Notes: generated by a model not told the origin, from the sequence alone. DNA of 17,859 nt from RGIG4576 sp964613095 (GCA_964613095.1 CAZTFX010000042.1:1-17859), one strand, 5' to 3'; shown: positions 1-7,499, counted from the first letter of the stretch. A program made the numbers and translations.

Positions 1-940
1 CGTCTTCATTGTGATTAATATCAATAAATCTGCCACCACCTCTAAATGATATAAGCCCAGTCATACGCATTTTTCGGACGAAGTCATCAGGGTATTCAGA
101 CACGATAGATTTTAATTTAAACTCCTTGAATTCTCCCATGATTTCGTCTATACAAATGTCTGCAATGACTTCTGGCGTCGGATTATAGCCATATTCATTA
201 CGCAATTGTTTTATTCGATTATATAAAGCGATAGCATCATTATCAGGCCAAAACAACAATAAAGGTATTTCTTTATAAGATATGCCACAATCATTAAATT
301 CAGGGTCGGAATTAAGCAAACGAATTACTTTAAGCAATAATATCAATGGAATATTGTCGTTTAATTCTCTAATAAACGGATTGCACCGTTGTTGTTTTGC
401 AAATGCTTGCATAAAAGCTATTTGCTCATTTTTAGGATTTATAATCTGCCTATTGACCGAACCATCATCTCCATATGTTATCGAAACTGTTGAAGCAAGA
501 AAATTTCCTGTTTCTGAAAATTGGATAGGTTCTCCCATATTATAATACACAAAACCTAAAACTTTCATTAATTTGAATTGTGTATCAAATCGACTTTCCC
601 AACCTCTTTCAAAGCCGGCTTCTTTATGCCCTTTTATATCATCATGTAGATTTGGGTTATTACCGTCATATACCGCTTTTGTTTCCTTATCTGTTAAAGC
701 AAATTCACCAAATTCACCATTTCTCGTATTTCCCCATTTTTCTTTTACAGACATGGGAATTCGCTTCACTGGACGATAAAGCCCACACTTGAAGGCTTCT
801 CTTTCAATTTTCTCTACAATTTCTGCAGTTAAAATTTGACCGTCAAATTTCTTTAGTAAGAATATAAAATCTTTATACCTTTCAGGGTTGCGAATAGTTG
901 TTGTATAAAGAAGTGGTTTGTATTCAGCCTTTTTTGCCAT
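1..940 (-). CDS. AlwI-family type II restriction endonuclease, partial (C-terminus beyond window)
   Basis: Reading the minus strand from the ATG at 940-938 gives 313 uninterrupted codons to the window edge, beginning MAKKAEYKPLLYTTTIRNPE. The text resembles the AlwI/BstNBI/MlyI family of type IIS-like endonucleases. Family-like stretches are FERGWESRFDTQFKLMKVLG, the segment around FAKQQRCNPFIRELND and IPLLLF, IKQLRNEYGYNPTPEVIADI, and RKMRMTGLISFRGGGRFIDI near the visible end. Family members are, from memory, about 500-600 residues, so the missing C-terminal part should carry the nuclease site; no catalytic motif can be checked here. The gene starts 1 nt after the stop of the upstream methyltransferase (TAA-T-ATG), so the two are probably translationally coupled. 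Its protein would cut unmodified DNA at the sequence protected by the two methylases. AlwI itself reads GGATC and other relatives read GASTC, so the exact specificity of this enzyme is not known. Confidence 0.8.
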   Translation of the reverse strand, partial: MAKKAEYKPLLYTTTIRNPERYKDFIFLLKKFDGQILTAEIVEKIEREAFKCGLYRPVKRIPMSVKEKWGNTRNGEFGEFALTDKETKAVYDGNNPNLHDDIKGHKEAGFERGWESRFDTQFKLMKVLGFVYYNMGEPIQFSETGNFLASTVSITYGDDGSVNRQIINPKNEQIAFMQAFAKQQRCNPFIRELNDNIPLILLLKVIRLLNSDPEFNDCGISYKEIPLLLFWPDNDAIALYNRIKQLRNEYGYNPTPEVIADICIDEIMGEFKEFKLKSIVSEYPDDFVRKMRMTGLISFRGGGRFIDINHNED

Positions 941-941
941 A

Positions 942-1847
942 TTAATAATTTGTTACTAAAACTTCATTAAATGTTTTTATTGTATTATCGTGGTAACTAA
1001 TATAGTTACTTCTAATAGAATGTATATTATATTGTTTCGCCCATTCAATAAATATATCATTAGTACGACCTTTGTAATGAGTTACATTAGATATAGCAAA
1101 TTTAATATTGCGCATTGAGAAATCATCAAGTATATTTAATAAATCTCGTTCTGTTTCATCATCCCAAAGTTTATTGTATTCGCTAAATGTTATAAGATAT
1201 GGGGGATCCAAATAAACCAAGTCTAATTCAGACAATTCTAACTGTGGTAAAAAAACTCTAAAATCAAGATTGCTCCATTGAGGATTTTTTGTACCAACTT
1301 CTTCAAAATACGAATTTAGAGCATTTACTGTGTTTGCGTTAAAATCAACATTCCCAACAGGTAAATTAAAGTCACCTTTAGAATTAAATCTAAGCATTCG
1401 ATTAAAACCATAGATTAGCAACAAATATAGTCTCAGTATATCACTTCTATCTGACTTGTTATAATCTGATTTTAATTGACTATATTTATCCTTATTGAAT
1501 TTTGCAAAATATGTTTTTGGAAATCTTTGCTTTAATTCAAGCGGAACAACATCGTATAAGTAAGAGCACGATAAACCATACTTATTTATAATAGACCAAA
1601 TATTTTCAAAAAAAACGTCAATATTACTAACTTGACGAGTTAGATATTTATGAATTTCTATAACATTTTCATCAATGTCGTTCAAGATATATTCATTTGC
1701 TTCTATATTCATAAATACAGAACCACCACCCACAAAAGGTTCAACAAATTTATTAATCCTTTGTGGAAAATGAGTTTTTATTTCTGAGATAAGTTTATGT
1801 TTATCTCCTACATAAAACAGAGGCGAACGCTTTGCTTTTTCTTTCAT
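942..1847 (-). CDS. DNA adenine methyltransferase, D12 (Dam-like) class, of the RM operon
   Basis: This is an N6-adenine methyltransferase of the MethyltransfD12 (Dam/DpnIIA-like, alpha) class. Starting at the ATG at 1847 it has 301 residues. The SAM-binding motif is EPFVGGGSVF at about 36-45, preceded by the class-typical FYVGDKHKLI at 11-20, and the catalytic motif is DPPY at 214-217 within LVYLDPPYLITFSEYN. An in-frame TTG at 1853 would add two residues; I prefer the ATG. The start lies 47 nt inside the end of the upstream HTH-methylase gene and the stop is 1 nt from the endonuclease ATG, so the three genes form one unit. Having two separate D12 methylases fits a non-palindromic target in which each strand needs its own enzyme, as with the GGATC and GGATG systems; which strand this one modifies cannot be told from sequence alone. 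Confidence 0.9.
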   Translation of the reverse strand: MKEKAKRSPLFYVGDKHKLISEIKTHFPQRINKFVEPFVGGGSVFMNIEANEYILNDIDENVIEIHKYLTRQVSNIDVFFENIWSIINKYGLSCSYLYDVVPLELKQRFPKTYFAKFNKDKYSQLKSDYNKSDRSDILRLYLLLIYGFNRMLRFNSKGDFNLPVGNVDFNANTVNALNSYFEEVGTKNPQWSNLDFRVFLPQLELSELDLVYLDPPYLITFSEYNKLWDDETERDLLNILDDFSMRNIKFAISNVTHYKGRTNDIFIEWAKQYNIHSIRSNYISYHDNTIKTFNEVLVTNY

Positions 1848-3174
1848 TGTCAACTTTTGTTACAAATAAGAGTTCTTTGTGGTCTGTAAATTCAGTTTTG
1901 CCTGTATTAAAAGCATTATATGAATGTTCAAATACTTGTGTATCTCCACATTTGTTAAGAATGTCAATAATTTGTTCTAACTTTATTTTATTTGCTGAAG
2001 ATTTACTTTTTGATTGGTATGTGTTGTTATATGACACTACAAAATATTTTGCTGTCAAATTCGCAATTAAATCTTCAAAATAGAGTGGTGCTTTACTTGT
2101 GCAGAATCCACTCATATTTTCAGGAGCAGGTTTCAGTGCAACTCCGTATAATGCAGGTTTCTCCCATTTGACAAGATTTTCATATAAATGATAAAACCTA
2201 CAATACTGACGAGAGTTATATGGTGGATCAATATAAGCAACATCACAAGAAATATTCCGCGCAAGAGAATTTGAGTCTTCTCTGAAAATCTTCACATTTG
2301 AAAGACTTTGAGCATCAATCATTTTTAACCTAAACGATCTCTCTAGAATCTCCTTCTTAATGTACGCATCAAAATGTCCAACTGTATTTGCATGTTTATC
2401 AATGCTATATATAAGAGAGGCTAATAGTATGGCATACTCCTTATTTGTAAGTGTTGGACGCATATCCTCTATATCTTCTCGAATATATCCGATTAATTTT
2501 GCAAGTTTGTGCTCAAAGAATTTGCCACCGAAATGCATTGAAAAATAATTCTCAGGTAAAAATTCTACTTCAACAGCATTATATGCAGCAATAATATCCG
2601 AAATTTTTTCGATACTCCATTCTCCTTCGCCAAAAAATCCTTGGTAAATGATATTGTTTGAAAACAAAAAATCATTTATAATGACATTATCGAATAATGG
2701 TATTGCTTTTTTTGCAACAGAACCTGAACCTGCAAAAATATCGCAAAATGTTCCTGAGCAAGATGTATGTGATTGTATTATTTTCATAATCCAATCAGTT
2801 AGACTCGCTTTATTTCCGATATATCTTCTGCTCTCTAATCCAATTTTAGGCTCAATAATTCTTTCAGAGAATACTGTTAGATATTGCGAGCCATACGCAA
2901 TCTTTTCTTCAGCGACCTTTAGTGTTTCCTTGGTTATCTCAGGATATGGCATAGATTCTATAATACGATCACTTTCTCGCTGTATGATTAGATGTTTCTC
3001 ATCACATTCATATATTTTCGCAAGAATTTGTATTTGTTCCAATGTCGGCAGTCTTTTCCCATTTTCAATTCTGCTAAGTTGGGCTAAATGTATTCCTGAA
3101 GATGCGTGAACTGTTTGGAGAGATATTCCGCGATGTTCTCTAATTTCTTTTAATATTTGACAAACTTCATACAT
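1801..3174 (-). CDS. XRE helix-turn-helix fused to D12-class adenine methyltransferase
   Basis: The protein has 457 residues from the ATG at 3174 (a GTG at 3180 is in frame, two codons longer). Residues about 5-62 form an XRE-type helix-turn-helix: ILKEIREHRGISLQTVHASS followed by LAQLSRIENGKRLPTLEQI. A linker to about 110 leads into a second, divergent D12 methyltransferase: RRYIGNKASLTDW at 117-129, SAM motif DIFAGSGSV at 145-153, catalytic DPPY at 316-319 in AYIDPPYNSRQYCRF, and VVSYNNTYQS at about 379. It is the first gene of the restriction-modification operon, preceded by a TAATTTTG promoter box embedded in a perfect inverted repeat. I infer that the HTH part represses its own promoter, replacing the separate C protein many such operons use, so that methylase level sets nuclease expression. 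The methylase call is firm; the regulatory role and the strand it methylates are inference. Confidence 0.9.
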   Translation of the reverse strand: MYEVCQILKEIREHRGISLQTVHASSGIHLAQLSRIENGKRLPTLEQIQILAKIYECDEKHLIIQRESDRIIESMPYPEITKETLKVAEEKIAYGSQYLTVFSERIIEPKIGLESRRYIGNKASLTDWIMKIIQSHTSCSGTFCDIFAGSGSVAKKAIPLFDNVIINDFLFSNNIIYQGFFGEGEWSIEKISDIIAAYNAVEVEFLPENYFSMHFGGKFFEHKLAKLIGYIREDIEDMRPTLTNKEYAILLASLIYSIDKHANTVGHFDAYIKKEILERSFRLKMIDAQSLSNVKIFREDSNSLARNISCDVAYIDPPYNSRQYCRFYHLYENLVKWEKPALYGVALKPAPENMSGFCTSKAPLYFEDLIANLTAKYFVVSYNNTYQSKSKSSANKIKLEQIIDILNKCGDTQVFEHSYNAFNTGKTEFTDHKELLFVTKVDNERKSKAFASVLCRR

Positions 3175-3194
3175 AAACACACGGTTTTAATATT

Positions 3195-3221
3195 TAATTT
3201 TGACAATTTATGGCAAAATTA
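3195..3221. promoter_or_regulatory. Candidate operator: perfect 8+8 bp inverted repeat over the RM promoter
   Basis: TAATTTTG (3195-3202) and CAAAATTA (3214-3221) are exact reverse complements separated by 11 nt, centre at 3208. The right arm coincides with the -7 box of the minus-strand promoter and the centre falls at the predicted transcription start. Such a site would suit a dimeric XRE-type regulator, and the first gene of the operon carries that kind of domain. The position supports an autoregulatory site; binding is inferred, and the arms are AT-rich, so chance is not excluded. Confidence 0.45.
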
Positions 3222-3243
3222 CAAAAAACATTTACCTTACAAA
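3214..3243 (-). promoter_or_regulatory. Promoter of the restriction-modification operon
   Basis: On the minus strand a perfect Bacteroidota -7 box TAATTTTG lies at 3221-3214, with a TTTG (-33) at 3243-3240, a spacing of 18 nt (the usual is 19-21). Transcription would start near 3207, leaving a leader of about 30 nt before the ATG at 3174. The -7 box is also one arm of an inverted repeat (see the operator entry), so a protein bound there would block RNA polymerase. Confidence 0.55.
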
Positions 3244-3264
3244 ACAAAAAATTATATTTTGTTT
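3242..3264. repeat. Second AT-rich near-palindrome upstream of the RM promoter
   Basis: Arms AAACAAAA (3242-3249) and TTTTGTTT (3257-3264) are exact reverse complements around a 7-nt centre; only one symmetric position (3250/3256) fails to pair. It overlaps the -33 element and its centre is 45 bp from that of the operator candidate. It could be a second regulator site or a weak AT-only terminator for the transpeptidase gene ending at 3292. Low complexity keeps confidence modest. Confidence 0.3.
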
Positions 3265-3291
3265 AATTACCGAAATCCAACATATCACTTT

Positions 3292-3765
3292 TTATTCCCC
3301 TTCGGGTAAAATGGTTACTTGAGTTCCTATTCTTATATATCGTATCAAGCGCGTTATATCCTCATTCCTCAATCGCACACAACCTTCACTACTACGAGTT
3401 CCGACCGATTCAGGAAAGCATGTACCATGAATTCCAATATCTTTATAATCTTTCATTTTCAAACGTAAAAAATATGGTCCGTAAGCACCTTTACGCACTC
3501 CATACCCATCTTTAAAATCATGTTTCCACTCACGCGCATCAAGTATTTTATATATCGGGAAAGTACCTTCAGGCGTTTTACAATCTCCTATTGCTGTTTT
3601 ATTTCCTAAATTTTTACCTATCGAAACAGGAGCTGTAAATATTGTATCATTTTGGGAATTTATAACATGTAGAGTAAAATTCTTCTTAGATACAACAACC
3701 CGATTCTGTGCAAATCCCACACAAAATCCCAAAATCAAACACAATATAACATTTAATCTTCTCAT
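3292..3765 (-). CDS. Exported L,D-transpeptidase (YkuD) family protein
   Basis: The protein has 157 residues with an N-terminal signal sequence (about 1-19, MRRLNVILCLILGFCVGFAQ) and a small YkuD domain for the rest. The signature HX(15)C is present: GIHGTCFPES with H113, then TRSSEGCVRLRNEDI with C129 as the presumed nucleophile. The residue before the Gly-Cys is Glu where the textbook motif has His (SHGC). LRLKMKDYKDIGIHG and TPEGTFPIYKIL are also typical. The family forms or exchanges peptide cross-links in peptidoglycan, in the periplasm, though several small YkuD proteins have other amide substrates. It follows the glycerate kinase gene by 58 nt and may be read with it. Family assignment is firm, substrate is not. 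Confidence 0.87.
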   Translation of the reverse strand: MRRLNVILCLILGFCVGFAQNRVVVSKKNFTLHVINSQNDTIFTAPVSIGKNLGNKTAIGDCKTPEGTFPIYKILDAREWKHDFKDGYGVRKGAYGPYFLRLKMKDYKDIGIHGTCFPESVGTRSSEGCVRLRNEDITRLIRYIRIGTQVTILPEGE

Positions 3766-3823
3766 TATTATAATTTACCTCAAAAAAACATCCTATATTC
3801 AAAATTGAGAATTAATCAGTAAG

Positions 3824-4954
3824 TTAATGTTTCATCTGCGTGAGAATATTGATAACCTTATTTCGCACATTATTCTTGGCGACATTAGGTTGCATTGCAA
3901 TTTCAAGAGAAACATCATCGGTTGTAATAGGAAAAATACCCATAAAGCCCATATTTTTTAGACTATCACACATTTCCACTTTACCTCCTAACGCTATCAC
4001 CGGAATTCCTTTCTTTTTGGCATAAGCAAGAACACCGGCTGCAACTTTTCCCTTAGGTGTTTGACTATCCACTTTACCTTCTCCTGTTATTACTAAATCT
4101 GTATTCATCAACAAATCATCAAATTTTATTGCGTCAAGCACCATATCGATACCTTTTTTCAATTCGGCATTCAAAAAAGCATAAAAAGCTCCTCCTAATC
4201 CGCCTGCGGCTCCCGAACCCGGCACCGTTCTCACATCCTTCCCATATTTGGTGTTAATAACTTCTGAAAAGGATTTCATTCCATCATCCAATCGTTTCAC
4301 CATTTGCTCATCAGCACCTTTTTGCAGAGCAAAAACATAAGCCGCCCCTTCTTTACCACAAAACGGAGTGTTAACATCACATGCCACAATAAATTCGATT
4401 GAATGAATCACATCCGGAACTCTACTATCATCAATAGCAATTATATTTTCCAAATCTGCACCACAACAAGTCTCAATAACATTTCCTGAGACACCATAAA
4501 AAAGAAAGCCTAATGCTTGCAACATTCCGATTCCTCCATCATTGGTCGCACTTCCACCCAATCCAATGAATATTTTAGTGCAACCATGCTTCACTGCGTC
4601 AACAATCATCTCCCCTGTACCATAAGTTGATGTAAGTAAGGGATTCATTTCTTCAACGGAAAGTAACGTAATACCACTTGCCGCAGCCATTTCAATTATA
4701 GCCATATCACCCACGATACCATATTGAGCTTCTATAATTCGCCCCAAAGGGTCATGGACACATATATTTATCTTCTCTCCTCCTAAGGATTCGACAATAG
4801 CATTTACCGTCCCCTCCCCACCATCGGCTACAATCACTTTCAATACTTCACAATCGGGATAAACCTCATGAACACCGGTTTCAACACATTCTGCCACCTC
4901 TGCAGATGAAAGAGAACCTTTAAATGAATCGGAAGCTACAACAATTCTTTTCAT
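3824..4954 (-). CDS. glxK: Glycerate 2-kinase (GlxK/GarK family)
   Basis: The protein has 376 residues, normal for the class II glycerate kinases, which phosphorylate D-glycerate (to 2-phosphoglycerate for GarK/GlxK) and feed it into lower glycolysis. Conserved stretches are MKRIVVASDSFKGSLSS at the start, ADGGEGT at 43-49, IGLGGSATNDGGIGMLQALG at about 130-149, ACDVNTPFCGKEGAA at about 191-205, PGSGAAGGLG at 245-254 and VITGEGKVDSQTPKGK at about 288-303. The start lies 3 nt after the stop of the thiamine pyrophosphokinase gene, so it is co-transcribed with it. The substrate is inferred from the family; the shared operon does not suggest a direct pathway link to thiamine. Confidence 0.93.
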   Translation of the reverse strand: MKRIVVASDSFKGSLSSAEVAECVETGVHEVYPDCEVLKVIVADGGEGTVNAIVESLGGEKINICVHDPLGRIIEAQYGIVGDMAIIEMAAASGITLLSVEEMNPLLTSTYGTGEMIVDAVKHGCTKIFIGLGGSATNDGGIGMLQALGFLFYGVSGNVIETCCGADLENIIAIDDSRVPDVIHSIEFIVACDVNTPFCGKEGAAYVFALQKGADEQMVKRLDDGMKSFSEVINTKYGKDVRTVPGSGAAGGLGGAFYAFLNAELKKGIDMVLDAIKFDDLLMNTDLVITGEGKVDSQTPKGKVAAGVLAYAKKKGIPVIALGGKVEMCDSLKNMGFMGIFPITTDDVSLEIAMQPNVAKNNVRNKVINILTQMKH

Positions 4955-4957
4955 ACT

Positions 4958-5614
4958 TTATTTTTTCTCATGGGTTAGAAACACAATATAATTACCTTGT
5001 GCATAAATTGTAAAAAAATCGCCCTCTGCTTGATTAAGAGTCCCTTGCCACCATGTTGAGAAATCTCTCAATGTATATTGTAGTCCTTCTGCACGCAATT
5101 TTTTTGCACCAAAATTGAATATGGAAATTTGTTGACGATAAAAAGATGAAAACACACATGTATCTTCAGCGGGAATGAATGTTCCATAATCAGTCACCAT
5201 ACGCACATCAATCCCCATTGATTTATACGCCAATAGCAACGAAATATTTCCTAGCGTGTGATCTTCTCGCTTACCTGTTGCTCCCAAAATGGCAATACTA
5301 GCAAATCCGCGATGTTTCAACTGATTTATGGTTTTAGTCAGATCATTGGTTTCTTGATCATCGATTTTCACAATGATGTCGGCAAATTTCACTCTGTTTT
5401 CTTCAGAAATAGAATCACCGTCACCTACAATAAGATTTGGAACACCTCCACGCGATACATATTCGTTGACTGCACCATCGCAGCATGCCACAAACTTAGC
5501 CTCTTTCAACAAAGCACAAGGTATCGAATGACTTGGAAAGTCACCATCGGCTATGACTACGACTTGTGGGACGAAATCATGTCCTATTTTTGTTCTTTCA
5601 TCAATTGTTTCCAT
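4958..5614 (-). CDS. thiN: Thiamine pyrophosphokinase
   Basis: This cytoplasmic enzyme transfers pyrophosphate from ATP to thiamine, giving thiamine diphosphate. Its 218 residues match the family length. The diagnostic motifs are CCDGAVN at 44-50, LIVGDGDSIS at 61-70, DDQETNDLTK at 85-94 and GATGKREDHTLGN at 111-123, which bind ATP, magnesium and thiamine; the C-terminal part carries the usual substrate-binding sandwich fold with GLQYTLRDF. Its start overlaps the end of the PnuC-family gene by 31 nt, implying coupled translation. The pairing of transporter and kinase points to a thiamine import-and-trap unit. Confidence 0.92.
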   Translation of the reverse strand: METIDERTKIGHDFVPQVVVIADGDFPSHSIPCALLKEAKFVACCDGAVNEYVSRGGVPNLIVGDGDSISEENRVKFADIIVKIDDQETNDLTKTINQLKHRGFASIAILGATGKREDHTLGNISLLLAYKSMGIDVRMVTDYGTFIPAEDTCVFSSFYRQQISIFNFGAKKLRAEGLQYTLRDFSTWWQGTLNQAEGDFFTIYAQGNYIVFLTHEKK

Positions 5615-6162
5615 TTTATGTATCCAAAGATAGCAATTATTGCATAAACAGCATATAAGACTGCTGTAAAATACAGCCCTTTATATACATATAGTCCTGA
5701 ACTTACCACATCTACGGCTATCCACGTCAACCACTGTTCGATATACTTATAAGCAAGCATCCACATACCAACTATGCTCAATGCCGTAGTAAAACTGTCA
5801 AGACACACCACATCACTATTAGTATAATTAATCAGAATATAAGCTATCCCAAACCATGCCAATAAAAAAACTACTGTCAATGAAATATATTTATATGCAG
5901 GCATATGAGTTATAGATAATTCGGAGTCAATCGAAACATCTTCATTATTGCGCTTACATTTCCACATTATCCAGCCATAAACAGCAGCTAGTAAATAATA
6001 TATGTTTATACCAAAATCGGCATACAAGCCCGCTTCATAATAAACAAAAATATAGATAGCAGGCATAATAATCCCTGCTATCCATAGATATATACTTGCA
6101 CGATATTCTAGTATCAAATAAATAATACCGACTATTGTGCCTAAAATTTCAAGATAATTCAT
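5584..6162 (-). CDS. pnuC: PnuC-family vitamin transporter, probably thiamine transporter PnuT
   Basis: The protein has 192 residues with about seven hydrophobic segments, for example 5-20, 23-42, 50-67, 94-113, 122-138, 144-160 and 163-182. PnuC-like features are YLWIAGIIMPAIYIFVYYEA, the WIMW motif at 64-67 and the C-terminal block WIAVDVVSSGLYVYKGLYFT followed by FGYIKW. PnuC proteins are facilitated transporters for vitamin precursors that are trapped inside by phosphorylation. PnuC itself takes nicotinamide riboside and is often annotated as an NMN transporter. Bacteroidota relatives beside thiamine pyrophosphokinase have been predicted to carry thiamine and are called PnuT. The 31-nt overlap with thiN favours thiamine here; that is inference from context. 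It starts 21 nt after the metY stop, and no TPP riboswitch fits in that gap. Confidence 0.85.
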   Translation of the reverse strand: MNYLEILGTIVGIIYLILEYRASIYLWIAGIIMPAIYIFVYYEAGLYADFGINIYYLLAAVYGWIMWKCKRNNEDVSIDSELSITHMPAYKYISLTVVFLLAWFGIAYILINYTNSDVVCLDSFTTALSIVGMWMLAYKYIEQWLTWIAVDVVSSGLYVYKGLYFTAVLYAVYAIIAIFGYIKWKQLMKEQK

Positions 6163-6183
6163 CTTTCAGTTTAACTGAAATTA

Positions 6184-7464
6184 TTACTCTGCTAATGCTT
6201 GCTCAATATCAGCGATAATATCATTTACATTTTCAATACCTACCGATAAACGAATAAGGTCAGGAGCAACTCCTGCTTCACGAAGTTGTTCATCACTCAT
6301 CTGACGATGTGTGTGACTTGCCGGATGAAGGACACAAGAACGTGCATCTGCCACATGTGTCACAATACAAATCATTTTCAATCTATCCATAAAACGGATA
6401 GCATCTTCACGTGTTCCTTTCAAGCCGAATGCAATCACTCCACAAGAACCATCAGGCATATATTTTTTGCCTAATTCATAATATGGGCTATCAGGCAGAC
6501 CACTATATTTCACCCACGCTACACGTTCATTTTTACTCAAATATTCGGCTACAGCTTGAGCATTTTCACAATGACGTTGCACTCGTAAATGTAAAGTTTC
6601 AAGCCCTAAATTAAGCAAAAAGGCATTCATTGGCGATTGAATCGAGCCCAAATCACGCATAAGCTGTGCTGTTGCCTTTGTTATATATGCCATTTTGCCA
6701 AAGCGATCTGTGTATGTCAATCCATGATAAGATTCATCCGGAGTACATAGTCCCGGGAATTTATCGGAATATTTATTCCAATCAAAATTACCACTATCTA
6801 CAATAGCTCCACCAACAGCAGTAGCATGTCCATCCATATATTTGGTTGTGGAATGAGTAACAATATCGGCACCCCATTCAAACGGACGACAATTAATCGG
6901 TGTTGCAAAAGTGTTATCAACAATCAAAGGAACACCATTGCGGTGTGCAATACGAGCAAATTTTTCAATATCAAGCACTTCACAGCCGGGATTAGATATT
7001 GTTTCTCCAAACAAACATTTTGTATTTGGACGGAAAGTCCTTTCAATTTCTTCTTCACTCCAATTTTGGTCTACAAAAGTAACCTCAATTCCAAGCTTTT
7101 TCATTGTAACCCCAAACAAATTATATGTTCCGCCATAAATAGCAGTAGCACATACAAAATGATCTCCGGCTTCACAAATGTTGAATACGGCATAGAAATT
7201 GGCAGCTTGCCCCGAAGAAGTAAGCATTCCCGCCACACCTCCTTCAAGTGCAGCTATCTTAGCAGCTACAGCGTCATTAGTGGGGTTCTGTAAACGAGTA
7301 TAAAAATAGCCACTGTCTTCAAGGTCAAAAAGACGTGCCATTTGTTCACTGTTATCATACTTAAAAGTTGTACTTTGGAATATAGGTAATACACGAGGTT
7401 CACCTTTCATGGGTTTCCATCCTTCTTGTACACAAAGGGTTTCAGGTTTGTAATTATTTGCCAT
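6184..7464 (-). CDS. metY: O-acetylhomoserine sulfhydrylase (aminocarboxypropyltransferase)
   Basis: This PLP enzyme makes homocysteine from O-acetylhomoserine and sulfide, for direct sulfhydrylation in methionine synthesis. The 426-residue length and the long insertions match MetY rather than the shorter (about 380-400) MetB/MetC enzymes. Visible landmarks are YFYTRLQNPT at 53-62 (Tyr-Thr-Arg phosphate contact), LTSSGQAA at 81-88, AIYGGTYNLF at 108-117, IVDNTFATP at 181-189 with the PLP-contact Asp183, and HSTTKYMDGH at 204-213 with Lys208 as the Schiff-base lysine. ADARSCVLHPASHTH and SVGIENVNDI near the C-terminus are also conserved. It is the first gene of the minus-strand cluster, followed at 21 nt by pnuC, and its upstream gap is shared with the divergent EamA gene. 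Confidence 0.95.
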   Translation of the reverse strand: MANNYKPETLCVQEGWKPMKGEPRVLPIFQSTTFKYDNSEQMARLFDLEDSGYFYTRLQNPTNDAVAAKIAALEGGVAGMLTSSGQAANFYAVFNICEAGDHFVCATAIYGGTYNLFGVTMKKLGIEVTFVDQNWSEEEIERTFRPNTKCLFGETISNPGCEVLDIEKFARIAHRNGVPLIVDNTFATPINCRPFEWGADIVTHSTTKYMDGHATAVGGAIVDSGNFDWNKYSDKFPGLCTPDESYHGLTYTDRFGKMAYITKATAQLMRDLGSIQSPMNAFLLNLGLETLHLRVQRHCENAQAVAEYLSKNERVAWVKYSGLPDSPYYELGKKYMPDGSCGVIAFGLKGTREDAIRFMDRLKMICIVTHVADARSCVLHPASHTHRQMSDEQLREAGVAPDLIRLSVGIENVNDIIADIEQALAE

Positions 7465-7499
7465 TATATATTTTTATTTATTTCTTTTATTTTCAAATG

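Noticed and set aside
282..792. Several plus-strand open frames of 68-87 codons
   Set aside because: They lie antisense to the continuous, recognisable AlwI-family nuclease frame on the minus strand and show no domain or start signal.
6163..6183. TPP riboswitch ahead of the PnuC/PnuT and thiN genes
   Set aside because: The gap from metY is only 21 nt, and no CTGAGA-like thi-box core was seen there.
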